Counted from the first letter of the stretch, positions 49,829 to 62,274 are shown. The stretch: 64,000 nt of DNA from Paragorgia papillata (GCA_035771165.1 JAWNZC010000261.1:864001-928000); one strand, 5' to 3'. Notes: generated from the sequence alone by a model not told the origin. Program-made: numbers and translations.

Positions 49829-50181
49829 AGGAACACGCGAGGGTTCTCGAAGTGTTCTCGACACTTTCACGCAACCCGCCATATGAACCAAAACACATGG
49901 CGTTCAGTTCAAAGTTAGCGGTTTAATATTGTTTCTTTTTAAATGTAATAACACGAACAAATGAAACGTACAATTAATGTGGTAAGTAATGCTTTCAGTT
50001 ATGAGATCTTTATGTGCATCATGTTGAACCAGCAGCTGTAAAAAAACGATTATTGCATAAAAGTAGTTGTTCTTCACTTCATTTGTGTATCCGCATTTCT
50101 GCTAATTCTGCACGCGCTTCGCCGCTTCCTTGACATTAAACCAAATTTCGTTTATAGAAACTCGATGGATACAACCTAAGG

Positions 50182-51848
50182 TACACTGTAAATTTCAAGG
50201 GGCAAAATTTACCCCATTTTGGGGGTAAAAGTGCTATTTTTGGGGGGGTGAATGATAAAGGGGTAGTAATTACCCCTTAAATAAGGGCAATTCTTCTTTT
50301 TGTCGCGCAGAATTACCCCTTTTACGGGGGTAATTTGTTGGAGCAAATTTTTTACCCATCTCGGGGTAAAAATGTAAAATTTACCCCTGAATAAGGGGTA
50401 AAAATATAGGGGGGTAAAATTATCTAGGGGTAAAATCTACCCCCATTTTGGCCCTTGTAAGGGGTAACTAATAGTGGGGGTAAAAACTCCCCCCTACGTT
50501 GGGGGTAACCAGAACTGCAAGACAATGTTTTCGAAAATGGCGATTTTTTTTCGAAAGAGTGACATGAAGACATAACTACAATTATCGTTAATATAAAAGC
50601 GTATGTAGGCAATTTTTTTTTAATTTTCTTGAATAGTTTTTGTACACAAATGTGTATAATAGTTAAAAATTAAGGTGAAGATTGTTTAGCAGATTGAAAT
50701 CGACCTAAAGTTTACTTCCGTAAGCTTGTAAACATCGTCTGTGTGTAAAAGCTCAAAGGTGACTTAAACACAACCTAAGACTGCTCACAAAAATGAAATT
50801 ACTCTGGATTTGGTTTTGAATGTTGTTGTTTTATATTGGATTAAATTGGGGTACGTAAACAAGTGTTATTTCCTATATGTTTTGCTCTACGACAATGTCT
50901 TTAAGTTGCTATTGAAATGAATTACTTTGAATGATTTTACACTTTTCTTGTGTCAAAAACAATGCGAAAACGTTTGAACAAAAGAACTTAGCTCATTTAT
51001 TTTTTGACTCGACAAAAGTTCATTGCTAATATATATCATGAACTTAGTTGAAACTATAGTATTTTCGGCATTGTCTGTGTATCAAAGCTGAGGAGACAAG
51101 ATTAAAATGGGCTGAACTGACTTTGAATCTAGTTCTTAACGTTGCAACGATTTAGTTTCTTTTCCCATTTTGCTGGAAATTCGTATAGGTAAACAAATGT
51201 TTGTACATATTTTTGGCCTACAACAGTGTTTTATAAACTGTTATCGAAATAAATATTTTGTTTCTTCATCGTATGATACGGAAACTGACCGGCTATTAAC
51301 TCATAACATTAGTTCTATGTGGCAAAATTAATGTAAATGTTTTTGATCTGTCACAACTAGTCAACACAAATGGTTTTTTTTAATGAAACCCTTCCAAACC
51401 CATCACAAATGTCGTGAAACGTTATAAAATAAACGTGTTAAGAAAAGTAAAGAAAATATGAACTTAACAATGTAATATTAAAGAAAAAACTCGGTTATAT
51501 ATCGTAAATTTCAATAATAAATATGAAGAGGCGGTTGGCGCAGTGGTAAGGTAAGCAAACTAATGCAAGGTAAGTTAAGCCCGGGAGGTTAGGGTTAGTA
51601 CTTGGATGGGTGACCCATTGGGAAGGTTAAGGCTCATAAAAAAGCATAAGAAATAGAGGACTGAGACTGAGGCTACTCAATTTTTACCCCTTTATTTTTA
51701 CCCTTAATTTTCACCCCACATTCCGGAGGTAAAAATTACCCCTTTTCAAATTGATTGAAATTTTACCCCCCAAAAACGGGGCGTTCTGTGGAAAACATGT
51801 TACCCCCACATTTTGGGGTATTTTTTACCCCCTGAAATTTACAGTGTA
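50182..51848. mobile_element. Element with TACACTGTAAATTTCA ends and GGGGTAAAA keyword blocks
   Basis: Perfect 16-bp terminal repeats: TACACTGTAAATTTCA at 50,182 and TGAAATTTACAGTGTA ending at 51,848. TA at both termini may be the target. Subterminal blocks (50,200-50,520 and 51,680-51,835) are filled with GGGGTAAAA and TTTTACCCC in both orientations. The 1.1-kb centre is AT-rich and non-coding except for the 5S-like piece at 51,530. Confidence 0.85.
51530..51650 (+). repeat. 5S-rRNA-derived SINE-like piece
   Basis: GGCGGTTGGCGCAGTGGTAA is followed by AGCCCGGGAGGTTAGGGTTA and GTACTTGGATGGGTGACC. The last string is the 3' internal promoter region (box C) of eukaryotic 5S rRNA; the first part is tRNA/SINE-like. 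Not a working 5S gene because the 5' half and 3' stem are absent. Probably a SINE head. Confidence 0.6.
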
Positions 51849-51849
51849 C

Positions 51850-52700
51850 ACGCAGTATATGTATGGGACCACAACGTTGTCAACGGCAAAGATCTACTTT
51901 AATACTGAGGAAGACAAAAAAAACTCAAAGGTAAATGTCAATTTATTCTAATTTTGAATAAAATGTTTAAAACAGCAAAACGTTATACACATGTAAACGA
52001 ATAGGCTACAGTACATCCTTTTAATGGCTAATTGTTCATATTCCGAACATATGTTTTTGTCAAATATTAAAAACCTGAATGCTTCCATTTAACCCGTGAT
52101 TTAACATAATTTTAACATAAAAAAATAGATAAGTGAAAACATTTTAATGCAGCATAAAATATCTATTAAAATGTAAGATCCAAAAGCAGGTTTACTTAGT
52201 CTTATAGAGACTATTTTTTACATGTACCTGATGAATGACAGCAGGCATGATGCCTAATTGTTTATATCTTGAGATTGTTTAGCAATATACACTGATTCAT
52301 AGCTATGATACTATGATACGTATAATTTTGACTCCCACATGAATATTGACAAGGTGGAAAGAAAGAGGCAATACTTGAGTTACAGTTAAAAAACGAGAAA
52401 AATTATTGATGGACTTAATATTGACTTGTCAGATATTCAACAGGTGGATAGTAGTCCCTACAAGACCATTTGAGGGACTGCTTTTGGACTGATCATATCC
52501 ACACTTCCCCTTTGAAGAAATTTGTTCCATTCGAAGAAGAGAAGGGGGTATAATAAACTTCAGATTTCACAGCAACAGTTTTAGGGTGTTCTGAGTACAG
52601 AAAAAATCAATTTCCATTTCTTTATAAGGGGTGTGGACATGTTTCTGGAACGTTAATAATGATTGTATACTTTAATAAAAAAAATTTTTTTATTCTTGTG
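51850..52700. other. No gene seen
   Basis: AT-rich DNA between the keyword element and the minus-strand coiled-coil gene; A/T homopolymers at about 52,675-52,692. Confidence 0.45.
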
Positions 52701-52710
52701 CTCCTCTGTA

Positions 52711-54600
52711 GGTGATGGCATCAGTTCTCCTCAAGACCTCCCATTGCTGCTCACTTGGTCCTCTGACCCCATAATGCGCTTCTTTCCACTGTTTATAATG
52801 GACCCAGAACTGCTCGTCTTTTCGACACTGGGCCAATCCCTCATTGTTTACAAAGGACCGCTAAATCACAAAAACAATAATTATAACTACTGGAATGTAC
52901 AGTACATTGAAAATTATGGAAACAGAAGTTGTTGTAAATCATCTGTTATTATGGATTATCCAAATCTGACATGCCATACCATACTATACCACAAGTACAA
53001 GGTCCTCGTACAATGCATCTTCTAAGATGGAATGGAACTTTACTCCCAGGAAAGAGGCAATTTTGGAGGTGATCTCCTTGGTGGTGGCATTTTGGAGCTG
53101 GGCCCAGCAACCTGTGGCCAGTACCTAAAACCCAGTGAAATTATAAAGATTAAACAATGGAATATACAGTATTCAGAATCAGGACAGAACAATGGGGACA
53201 TTAGGGAGTCAGGTTTTTGTAGTTAGTGGACTGAAGCCTTATTCATTGAGAACTAAACTTTCATTTATGTTATGTAATGGTGAAACAAGCCCTTTAGTAT
53301 ATACACAGCAAAAACTGGTCAGTATGAAGCATAAAACCAGTTATTGTATATCTATATGGGTGAGTTCTTACACGCCGTTTTTCTTCTGCACGCCAGTACA
53401 TTAACTTTGCCTTCTCAAAAGTTCTGGTGTGCCCAAGAAGATCCTGTTCACTTAAGCTGTATGGAGTGTTATGGAATTCTTGTTTAAATTTTTCCTAATA
53501 ATGTTAACAAACACAGAGGGTTACAAGTATGTTTACCAATAATGGACAAACTGCAAGACTACCTAATTTACTGTAATCGCAAAATAACAATATTTTATGA
53601 ATATTACTGTTTGGTATAGAATACTTACTGTCTTGCTGATGTTTTCAACAGGATTTCTCCCCAACTGAATATATGCCTTGGCAAATATGTTAATCAAATT
53701 GGCTTAAAAGAATAAGGAAGTGTGAACAATATTTTATAGTAAATGTAAACTAATGAGTATATAAGGAAAAAAATTAAAAATATATGTATGGTACTCACAG
53801 TATATCTTAATTTGGAAGAAATGAAAATGTTACCGCATGAGTTGACTTAGTCAAGTCAAAATTTTTTAGTAAAATTTCCTTTTTTAAAAGGTTTAATGTA
53901 GTCTCCATTTCCGTCTGCTGTTTCATCACTAATTGCACCATTTCCTTAATTTCCCTCAGTTCTGCTCTTATTCTATCATCTCGACCAATGTTCTCATCAA
54001 TGTTCACATCTTGGGTTTCTAAATCTAAACCAATATTACTTATATTAAACCTGGTGATCGTATATGATTTAGTGTGACCAGCATAAGATAGTGTGGCAGG
54101 GAACCCATGAATTCGTCAGTTATAAATTCACAGAAATGGGATATAACTTTTGACCCTGTAAACCAAATACAAGTAATGCAAAATAGTACTAAGCTCGTCT
54201 CACCTAAAAAGGGTAAAAATTGTGCTTTTCAGCAGTTTACTTCAGCAGATAATTTTGCTTCTCAAGAATAGCAGGGGTGAAAGTTTAAAGATTTCTTTTA
54301 ACTTGGCATTGGTGATGACGTGAATAAAAAAACAAACATGTAGAGATATAAAATACATCGAGTTTAATTACCTTCACTTGCAATTGAAAAACTTTCTAGC
54401 CTTCTCCGTTGACTCAGCGGTTGTTGAAAAATATCTTCGGCACTGTAAGCGCAATTTAGTTTTTTGAATAAGACAACTGCGATGAAAACTCAACCTTTCA
54501 AAGGTTACTTATTATCGAAGAAAACGTAAATTATCAATAACTGTACTTACTTATCCAGACCAACTACAGGCTCTAACACACGTCTGGTTGTACGTGAACA
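52711..54600 (-). CDS. Uncharacterised coiled-coil gene, divergent from the Plavaka-like gene
   Basis: Likely exons on the minus strand: about 54,545-54,600 (VLEPVVGLDK), 54,371-54,440 (AEDIFQQPLSQRRRLESFSI), 53,824-54,025, 53,631-53,704 (NLINIFAKAYIQLGRNPVEN), 53,372-53,497 (EKFKQEFHNTPYSLSEQDLL, then FEKAKLMYWRAEEKRR). There may be a further one at 52,711-52,862 (DEQFWVHYKQWKEAHYGVRG). The exon at 53.8-54.0 kb forms a coiled coil (RIRAELREIKEMVQLVMKQQ). Splice sites GTAAxx/AG are present, but I did not prove all phases. Start region unclear. The head-to-head arrangement with the transposase gene at 54,867 suggests both may be parts of one transposon. Function not recognised. Confidence 0.45.
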
Positions 54601-56164
54601 TGAAGGGTTGTTCATATTGCAAACTTGTTAATTTTTTTTCTCACAAAAGTCAAAAAGATAAGCAAAAGAAAAATCACGAAGACAGGTTAATATTGCTTCA
54701 AAGTTGCGCAACACTTTGTGACCGAAGAACCAATCAAAATGAAGCTTTAATTATAGACAGCCAATCAGAATGCAGTACGTCGCCTAATGATTTCCGTCAA
54801 AACAAACATTTTAATTGCGGGGCTTTCCTTTTCTTGTGGCGGGGGATTTAAACAAATTAAAGCGCAATGAAGAAGAGAACGTGTCGCTATTACTGCAGAA
54901 CTTGTCGCTTGAGTTTCGAGGATACGAAACGATACGATATACATGTAACGTCAAGGCGGCATGTTATTGAGGAGCTTTTGTCAGACAACACAGCCAGGGA
55001 AACGTTGCTTGTTCAGGATGAAAATGAAGAACCCTTATTTGTGTGTACAGACTAAGGAGAAGATGACGAGTTCAACGAATATTTTACTCAGGATGAAATG
55101 GAGGGACACCCAACGGAGAACCATCAGCTTGGAAATACAATAGAACAATTTTTCTCTCCAGATGAAGTTGAACGTCAGTTGTCCCAGGAGCTTATAAACG
55201 ACGAGTCAGAAAACAGTGAGGAGTTTGGAGATGGAAATGAAAGCGACGACGACAGCGCCGATTTCTATCCATTTCCGTCAAAGATTTTCTTTTTGCTTTA
55301 TTGCTATGTACATAACATTTGTCGACCCAAGGTACAAAGGTAGTGAATTTCACTGCTAATGGCAGTACAAACACAGGAAAACTTATGCGCTTTTTTACAA
55401 AGGTATTGTATCATATTAATATACAAATTTATAACTTGTACGACACTTAACATAATTCCTGACTCATGAAGAGTTGCAATCACCCCAGAACAAATTGCTC
55501 ATATCAACACTAGTGGAGCTGTTAGAAATGCTTCACCACAGGTAGAATAAATATTAACTAGAAATTAGATTGTGTAAACATACATACATAATATGTTGGA
55601 CATTTACAGCAACAAAACAAAGTGTAAAAATTATGATAAAGGGAGTGGTTGAAAATGTTTAGTTCAATGAAATATAAAATTCCAATAATATATTGTACCA
55701 GCATTTTTACTACTTATTACTGTATTACGAGAAACTGGAATTTTTGAAAGTTCATGACAGCAAAGAAAAAGGAAATGGAAAACACGCTGTAGTGCTACCA
55801 CTTGTTGTTTTTAGTGATGAAACAAGTGGTAACACTACAAATAAATGGAACAGATTAGAGACATACTCGATGGTCATGGCTGGACTACCTCAAAAAAAAG
55901 CGAGAAAATTTGAAAATATCCATCTCCTTACTGCATCCAATATCGTCAGTTCATCAAGTTTAGGACAAGCCCTTGCAAAATATCTGAAAGGTTATAAAAA
56001 CAAAAAATTACACAATGCACGACAGTTTAATATATGGCTATAAGAGTAATTTCACTAGGCACTAAATTAAACACATCACTTTACATGTAGGCTACGTCCT
56101 ATACGGTTTAACAGTAGGCAAAAGTTTATACAGTATAATTATATATAGGTACTGCATTAATATA

Positions 56165-56620
56165 GACAAATATTCGTCTCACCTGACCAGGATCCCAGTT
56201 GCTTCAACTGGTCAGGTGGGATGTCCCAGTCTCCACATAAAAGGTAACTTGGAAAACAACAAATATTATCTACAAGCTGAGATCCCAGTACACTGGGACA
56301 TTCTGGTATACCACTGGGATATCATATAAACAGGCCCTAAAAAGGGTCAATTAACAAATAAACCATAACCCTGGTCAAACATCCTTGTGACATCAAAGTG
56401 CAAATCATCAAAAGAGTGACCCAACAATTTTGGCCAGGATTGTAAACTACATGTAAATTAGGGGGATTTCCATGTCCACAGTTAGACTGGTCAGTCCAGT
56501 GAAATGGAACACAAGACTTTGGGTGGTCAGACGGGAAAATTTGGTCATATGTAATCAAAAGCAAGTCCAATCTGGCAGGACTGACCAGTCCAACCCTGTA
56601 TATTGGAAAGCTCCCTAAGA
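56165..56620. repeat. Element rich in CTGGTCAG / TCCCAGT keywords
   Basis: CACCTGACCAGGATCCCAGT, ACTGGTCAGGTGGGATGTCC, GACTGGTCAGTCCAGTG and GGACTGACCAGTCCAA alternate in orientation. Lies in an intron of the Plavaka-like gene. Same style as the elements at 7,938, 49,440 and 58,108. Confidence 0.6.
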
Positions 56621-58107
56621 CTACCCAGGGTAATTTATCAATTGTATAGTAGGTTCTAGCATAATGTATGTAAACTTGTTTTTTAGAACTGGAAGAAGGC
56701 AAAATAATGTATGACTCCTTGACAGATCAAGATGTGCTATGCCCTGTATTGTGTGTCACAGCAGACAATCCTCGTGCATCTGAGTTTGAGCACCATCTTG
56801 GAAACAGTGCTAAGAGATATTGCAGAAAGTGTAATGTATGTAAAAGTTGTATGTATACAGTAAATTTTGTAGATTAGTAAACGTAATTATTAGTATAAGC
56901 TAGTATTATTATTCACAGTAATTGTGGCCAATCTTTTGTTGTCAGGCAACATCAGAGAATGGAACACATTTAATAGCTCAAATTCAAAACAATTGTGAAA
57001 GTCAAGCATACTTTTCTAATCATTTCTATTACTCTATTTTACAGACTAGTGTATTCTAAACAGTAAACACTTAACTTATCATTAATGCCATCTTCTTATT
57101 TTTATATTTTTAAAGAAACGAAAGTCAGCGAAAAAAAGTAAGAAAAGATACTGGTGTGACAGAAAAGGGTGGTGCCTTTGATTGTTTATCAGCTTTTTGC
57201 GGTTACACGTAAGAATATTATACCATTGACAATTGCAAATGTACTGTACAGTAGTGTTGCTATGCTGTACAGTAGGTTACTTGTCACTTTGCAAGTCAAC
57301 CATTAAATGACAAATTGTGCCTTTCTATACTCTGTAATACAGACGAATAATAGCATAATAATTATTATAATAGTAAACTTACCTGGTAATCCATTCCCAT
57401 TTATTTATAACCTTATTTTTCAGGAAGACACCAGAGGAAATACTACATACAGTATTGTTGGGCCCAGTGAAGTATCTCCTCGGTGCAACAATCAAGTCAA
57501 TGACATCTGAAAAGAAAAAACAGATGAATGCTAAAGTTGTCAGCTTGGATATGACTGCATTTAGTCGACGAATCAAATGGAATATTACAAAAAAAAATGG
57601 GTCCTATGTGGGCAGAGATTTTAAACTCTGGATGCAGGTAGCTGTTTTCATTTTGGAAGGGCTTCTCCCAGCTGAGTCTCACAGTGTGGTCTTTACTTGG
57701 TGAGGTATTGTATATACACAGCACTGTATATAGCAAATGTACATGTGGGTAACTGTGGGATAACCCGTGGGTTATCTCTTAATTTTGCTAGGAAACATAA
57801 TTAGTGCGCGTAATAGGGTGGTGCGGGTAATCTGTTGAATTATTAAGACGACGCCATCATGAAGACTGGAGACCAAGGATTCTACTTGCATCTTTCAACT
57901 AATGGTACTGTACTTTTTTTAAATGTTGTGGCCCCAAACCAAGGGAGCACGCAAGACTGACCTGTATTTCTTCTTCTTTGTTCGGCGTTCCTTCATTTAT
58001 ATTCAGCCATTTTGAATAATGCAGTTTATTATAAGCATGCTATCGGATATGAGCTTTTGCGTAATCTGATTGGTTCCCTACTTCCAGGCTATCAGCTCAT
58101 ATCCTGC

Positions 58108-58455
58108 TACACACGTAAAAACGCGCAAGCTGTTACATACCTGCAAGCAAGTTGTTACAAGGCTGTTCAACAGGCTGTCACCGTCATGTGTTCGCACTGG
58201 CTGTCCCAGTCTGTTAACATGTCTCTAACAGGTTGTTGACAACTTGCAACAAGGCTGATGACTCCAACAGACTGATGACAAGTTGTTCCAACAACCTGTT
58301 ACCACTCTGCACTTAACAAGTTGTTAACAGGTTGATGCTAACAAGGTTGTAGCAGCTTCTTGAATGAACAGTGTTGTTACAACTTGTTCCCAGCCTTGCT
58401 ACAAGCCTGTTGCGAACACATCCTGTTGACAAGCTGTGAGATTTTTACGTGTGTA
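58108..58455. mobile_element. Foldback MITE saturated with TGTTG/CAACA
   Basis: Ends TACACACGTAAAAACGCGCA and, reversed, TACACACGTAAAAATCTCAC. In between, GTTGTTACAA, CAACAGG and TTGTTAACAGG words alternate. TA at both ends. A close relative is at 49,440. Confidence 0.85.
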
Positions 58456-59221
58456 GTACCATGGAAGTACACTGGTGGTACTATCCATGGTAGTACACTG
58501 GTGTAGTAGAGGAAAAACAAGATGGCGGCATGTTTTTTAAAGTGCCGAAAAGAGTGGAAATTGACGGATTTTGTATACAGAAAAACATCAACACCCTCAA
58601 ACAAATGTGTAAAAAAACAACATTGTGTAAAAATACATTAAGAAATACACAATTTAGCATGTCAAATGGTAAAATTCACCTAAAAATTACGTCTTTTTAC
58701 TTCAAAAACACGACTAAACTAGCGGGTTGATATTAATTTGTTGCCAAACAAAGAAACTCACGGTTAAAATCAAGCTTACAACACACATTTCGTAGGAGAT
58801 CGCCAGTAAAGAGACTTTTTATTTAGATAAGCATTTGGAGTAGTAAAAAGCATGTTCGGTTTTTCAAAGACAACCAACTAAGTAATTTAGTTTCACTGCC
58901 GAAGGTGTTTCAGTTTCATTTTTGCATGAAATCAAAACCTTTTTCACGACTGCAACGCTATAAATATAAACAACTGACCCACCTTTTGACTTCATAAAGG
59001 TACCTTTTAATCTTTTTTGTTGATCTGCTTAACACATTTTTTGCCTCTCGAGCAACATTTATGCAACATTTCAAAGCTGTTTACCGAACAGCTCAGCGAG
59101 AAACTCTATGTGAATGCATCATTACGCATGGCGGAAGTATTAGTTGCCTATGCCGGAAGTTTGTTGTTTCAAACCTTTCGCTGTAATTTTGTCTCTTGTA
59201 CAGTGCTTGGCTATATAATAA

Positions 59222-59437
59222 AACAGTTATACCATTCGCTCTCGTCGTATACGAACTAATAGCCAACTCGGCGAAGCGCCTCGTTGGCTATGAGCTCATA
59301 TACGACTCGAGCTCATGGTATAACTGTTAAATATTCATTAGCATATCGTAGGCGCAGGCTGCGGCCCGGTTATTTCATTTTCGGAACGCGCTCAGGTTTC
59401 CTTCGGCCCCGTAGCCCGCGCCTGCGATACGCTAATG
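59222..59437. repeat. Two adjacent perfect-looking hairpins
   Basis: Hairpin 1 (about 59,222-59,330): CAGTTATACCAT..GTCGTATACGA, with loop-side GCCAACTCGGCGAAGC, pairs back to ATGGTATAACTG. Hairpin 2 (about 59,337-59,437): ATTAGCATATCGTAGGCGCA pairs with GCGCCTGCGATACGCTAAT. Each stem is tens of bases long. Confidence 0.75.
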
Positions 59438-59602
59438 ATATATACTCACTGACCTATATATATATATATAACTGGACTGCGTGCTCCTATTACCTTTGAG
59501 TTAGGAAAAGTGTCCCCAAAATCGTTTTCAAAATGGCGGCATTTATGGGTCCTTTTGCTAATGGTGAAGGTCGCTGACCGATACCTAAGAATCTCTAGTT
59601 CG

Positions 59603-59954
59603 TGTTGGACATGTTCGGTATTTCGCTTTTTTAAGAAAACTAAGCTATTTAGTCGGATAAACTGTACGTATGTTGTAGCCAGATGAATTATCTTTCTTCC
59701 AGTATATTTGATAGCTTCTACAGTGGTTTATTTCTCGAGAAAACATTCGGAGAAGACATTATAATACATACTGGGAAAAATTTCAAAATAGCGGCCGCTA
59801 TTATGATTTGGACATGTTTGGTATTTCGCTTTTTTTATGGAAACTAAGCTATTTGGTCGGATAAACTGCACGTATGTTATAGCAAGGTGAATTATCTTTC
59901 TGCCAATATATTTTATAGCTTCTACAGTGGATTATTTCTTGAGAAAACGTTTGG
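59603..59954. repeat. Tandem duplication, about 203-bp period
   Basis: 59,603-59,754 and 59,806-59,954 are about 88-90% alike by eye (GGTATTTCGCTTTTTT, then AACTAAGCTATTT, TATAGCTTCTACAGTGG and similar). Diverged, non-coding. Confidence 0.8.
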
Positions 59955-60443
59955 AGTAGACGGACTAGGCAAACTTTGTCAAATTTTCTGTCAGAATTTT
60001 CGCCAAGTCAGCATAATATCGTCCTGGTCTCGAGTTTGTGTAAACAAAACATTTGTTGAGCGGCCCGGGATGTTTTCATGATAAGAGTCTCATTGTAGTT
60101 CTGAACTATAATAATAATAATCCTAGACAATTACTGTTGTAGCTTTCTAGCAGTCTGAATTAAAGACGTGCCGGCCGGCGGTACCGCACGAAAACTTGGC
60201 AATAAAATAAACAAGACTGTCAATACACATGGTCATGGAAATCTACAAACATTTCGTTTTGTGAAGTCGCCAGCTCTATAAAGAACCGCTGAAGATCACG
60301 AGAAAATCGTAAAGAAGCGAGGCGTACCGAGTTCTTAGGGGCTGTTTACATGGGAGGCGATATTCCTATTTGGTCAGACAAATAATCCAGCAGGCATCTT
60401 GAGTTGTTCCACAAGAAATTAACAATGACCAAGCTGCATGCAT

Positions 60444-60540
60444 TAACTCTTTCCTGTCCGAATTTATTGGTCTTTACCCTTTAGTATTTTGTTCTGGCTA
60501 ACGCAGTAACGCCAGACGATTTTATTCACCTCTGGGGAAG
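60444..60540. repeat. Short dispersed element, copy 4
   Basis: TTAACTCTTTCCTGTCCGAA, then TAGTATTTTGTTCTGGCTAA and GCCAGACG. Same family as 17,812 and 31,607. Confidence 0.75.
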
Positions 60541-61325
60541 CCCTCGCATTGGAACGATTTATTAATAAAGTAAGAAAATCGCTTTGTATTTACATAAATA
60601 TTCTTTTTTCCTACGATAAGTATGTCAGTGGTCGCTACCATTAGCAGAAGGACCCATAAATGCCGCTATTTTGAAAGTGAAAATGGGGACACATTTTTGG
60701 CCAGCACCTGCAGTCCAGTTATATATATATATAGGTCAGTGTATATACTGCATTATTCAAAATGGCTGAATATCAAGGAACGCCGAACAAAGAAGAAATA
60801 CAAGTCAGTCTGGTGTGCTCCCTTGCCCAAACCTATTATTAGCAGCTGCGGGTTATCCGATGGTGCGGGTAATGCGCTTATTTATTTTTCCAAAAGTGAC
60901 ATTTTTGTTGCTGTGTGGGTTATACGCTGTGCGGATTATCGCCCAGAGAATACGGTAACCCTACTTAATTTAACCTATTATCTACCTGTATATATGTGTA
61001 TGAAGTACATGCAAGTGATAACGGTAAATGTTAATGAAACTGTTACTGTATTATAATTATTGAATTTCTATTGCTTGCAGATATTTACTATGGCTTATAC
61101 AACAGCCTATGTACCAGGAACCATGCAACAATTTTATGAACTGCTAGAAAAGTTCAGTAGAGCTGTAGAAGCAACATATCCAGATCTACTGAAAAAGCCT
61201 AAAATGCATCTGTTGCATCATCTTCCCTAGGATATGACTGACTTGGGTTCAGCAACGGGTTTCTGTACAGAAAGGTTAAAAACTGAAATAAATTTATTTA
61301 CAGTCAAACTGAATTTTCTTTAGCA

Positions 61326-62015
61326 TGTAACTTGCAATATTATCTTGCAATACAGTGCAATACAGTGCTCAAAGAAAATGTCAACCAAACTTGAGCGCCT
61401 TCAGAATCAGGCCATGCGCTCGATACTTAAGGCTAAGAGACAAACCTGCACCCAGACCATGCGTAATAAATTAGGATTGCTCTCTTTGTCCAATCGCAGG
61501 CGGTTCCTTCGCTTTTTACTAGTATTTAAAATTGTAAATAGGTTACAATGTCCGGAACAATTAATAGACTACTTGCAACTTCGTTCAAATATGCATAGCA
61601 GGAATCTCCGTGACAATACTCTGTTACACCTCCCTAAAGTTAAGTCATCTATGGGCCAGTCCACTTTCCAGTACTCAGCAGCTGCAGACTGGAACAGTTT
61701 GCCTAGGAGTCTTAGGGAATTTAAGTCATTAGCTGCGTTTAAGTATGAGATATACAGCTATTTGAGCGACCTTGATCGCACTACGCATCAATGTTCATGT
61801 AATTAGATTGCTTATATCATTGTTTTGAATTTTATAGTTATTTAATATTTTATATACCATGTAATGTAACCGATGATGATTTTTTTAAGGGTTTTTCTAT
61901 AGATGATGTATTTAGTTTATAGCTGCACATGGGTTGATACCAGTCGGTACTTTTGTACCAGCTGATCCATTTCTTGCAGGGTAAATAAAGGTTTTATTAT
62001 TATTATTTTTTTATT
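61326..62015 (+). pseudogene. 5'-truncated LINE 3' end
   Basis: Open frame 61,345-61,806: KLERLQNQAMRSILKAKRQT, then MRNKLGLLSLSNRRRFLRF, NLRDNTLLHLPKVKSSMGQS and AAADWNSLPRSLREFKSL. This is the domain after the reverse transcriptase in CR1/L2-like LINEs. The 3' UTR ends in a short ATT-rich tail (about 61,993-62,012). Only the last part of ORF2 is present, with no inactivating change in it, consistent with a young 5'-truncated insertion in an intron. Confidence 0.85.
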
Positions 62016-62274
62016 AATATTCCAATTGTGACGTGTAACAACAGTTGTTACATTAGATTCCTTTCCTACAGTACCTTTATTGTCAGTTTCAGTTCACTTT
62101 TCAATGGTTCAGAAGTTTATTGCCAAGTTTCAAAATACATTTCTAAATTCAGAAGTTGATAACAAAGTTCAATTTGATGTTCAATTAACTTAAAGTTCAC
62201 CTTTAGTTACGTAAAACCTTAGGTCGATCAGACTAAGATCGGATTTATTTTGGAAAATATGCTAAATTACCGGT

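Larger units (their letters stand above)
57930..60850. mobile_element. Composite inverted-repeat insertion in Plavaka-like intron
   Basis: Outer arms 57,930-58,025 and about 60,745-60,850 are inverted (TTCTTTGTTCGGCGTTCCTT with its reverse at 60,776). A second inverted pair inside (59,455-59,565 and 60,630-60,740) includes TA tracts, TTTTCAAAATGGCGGCATTT and the reverse. Several smaller elements are nested within (listed separately). No transposase. Confidence 0.7.

Noticed and set aside
51530..51650. Functional tRNA or 5S rRNA gene
   Set aside because: Only the 3' promoter region of 5S is present and no tRNA cloverleaf with a B box (GGTTCGAnTCC) can be formed.
52663..53025. Plus-strand 120-codon frame
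   Set aside because: The minus-strand reading (DEQFWVHYKQWKEAHYGVRG) has more protein-like composition; the plus frame looks like its antisense shadow.
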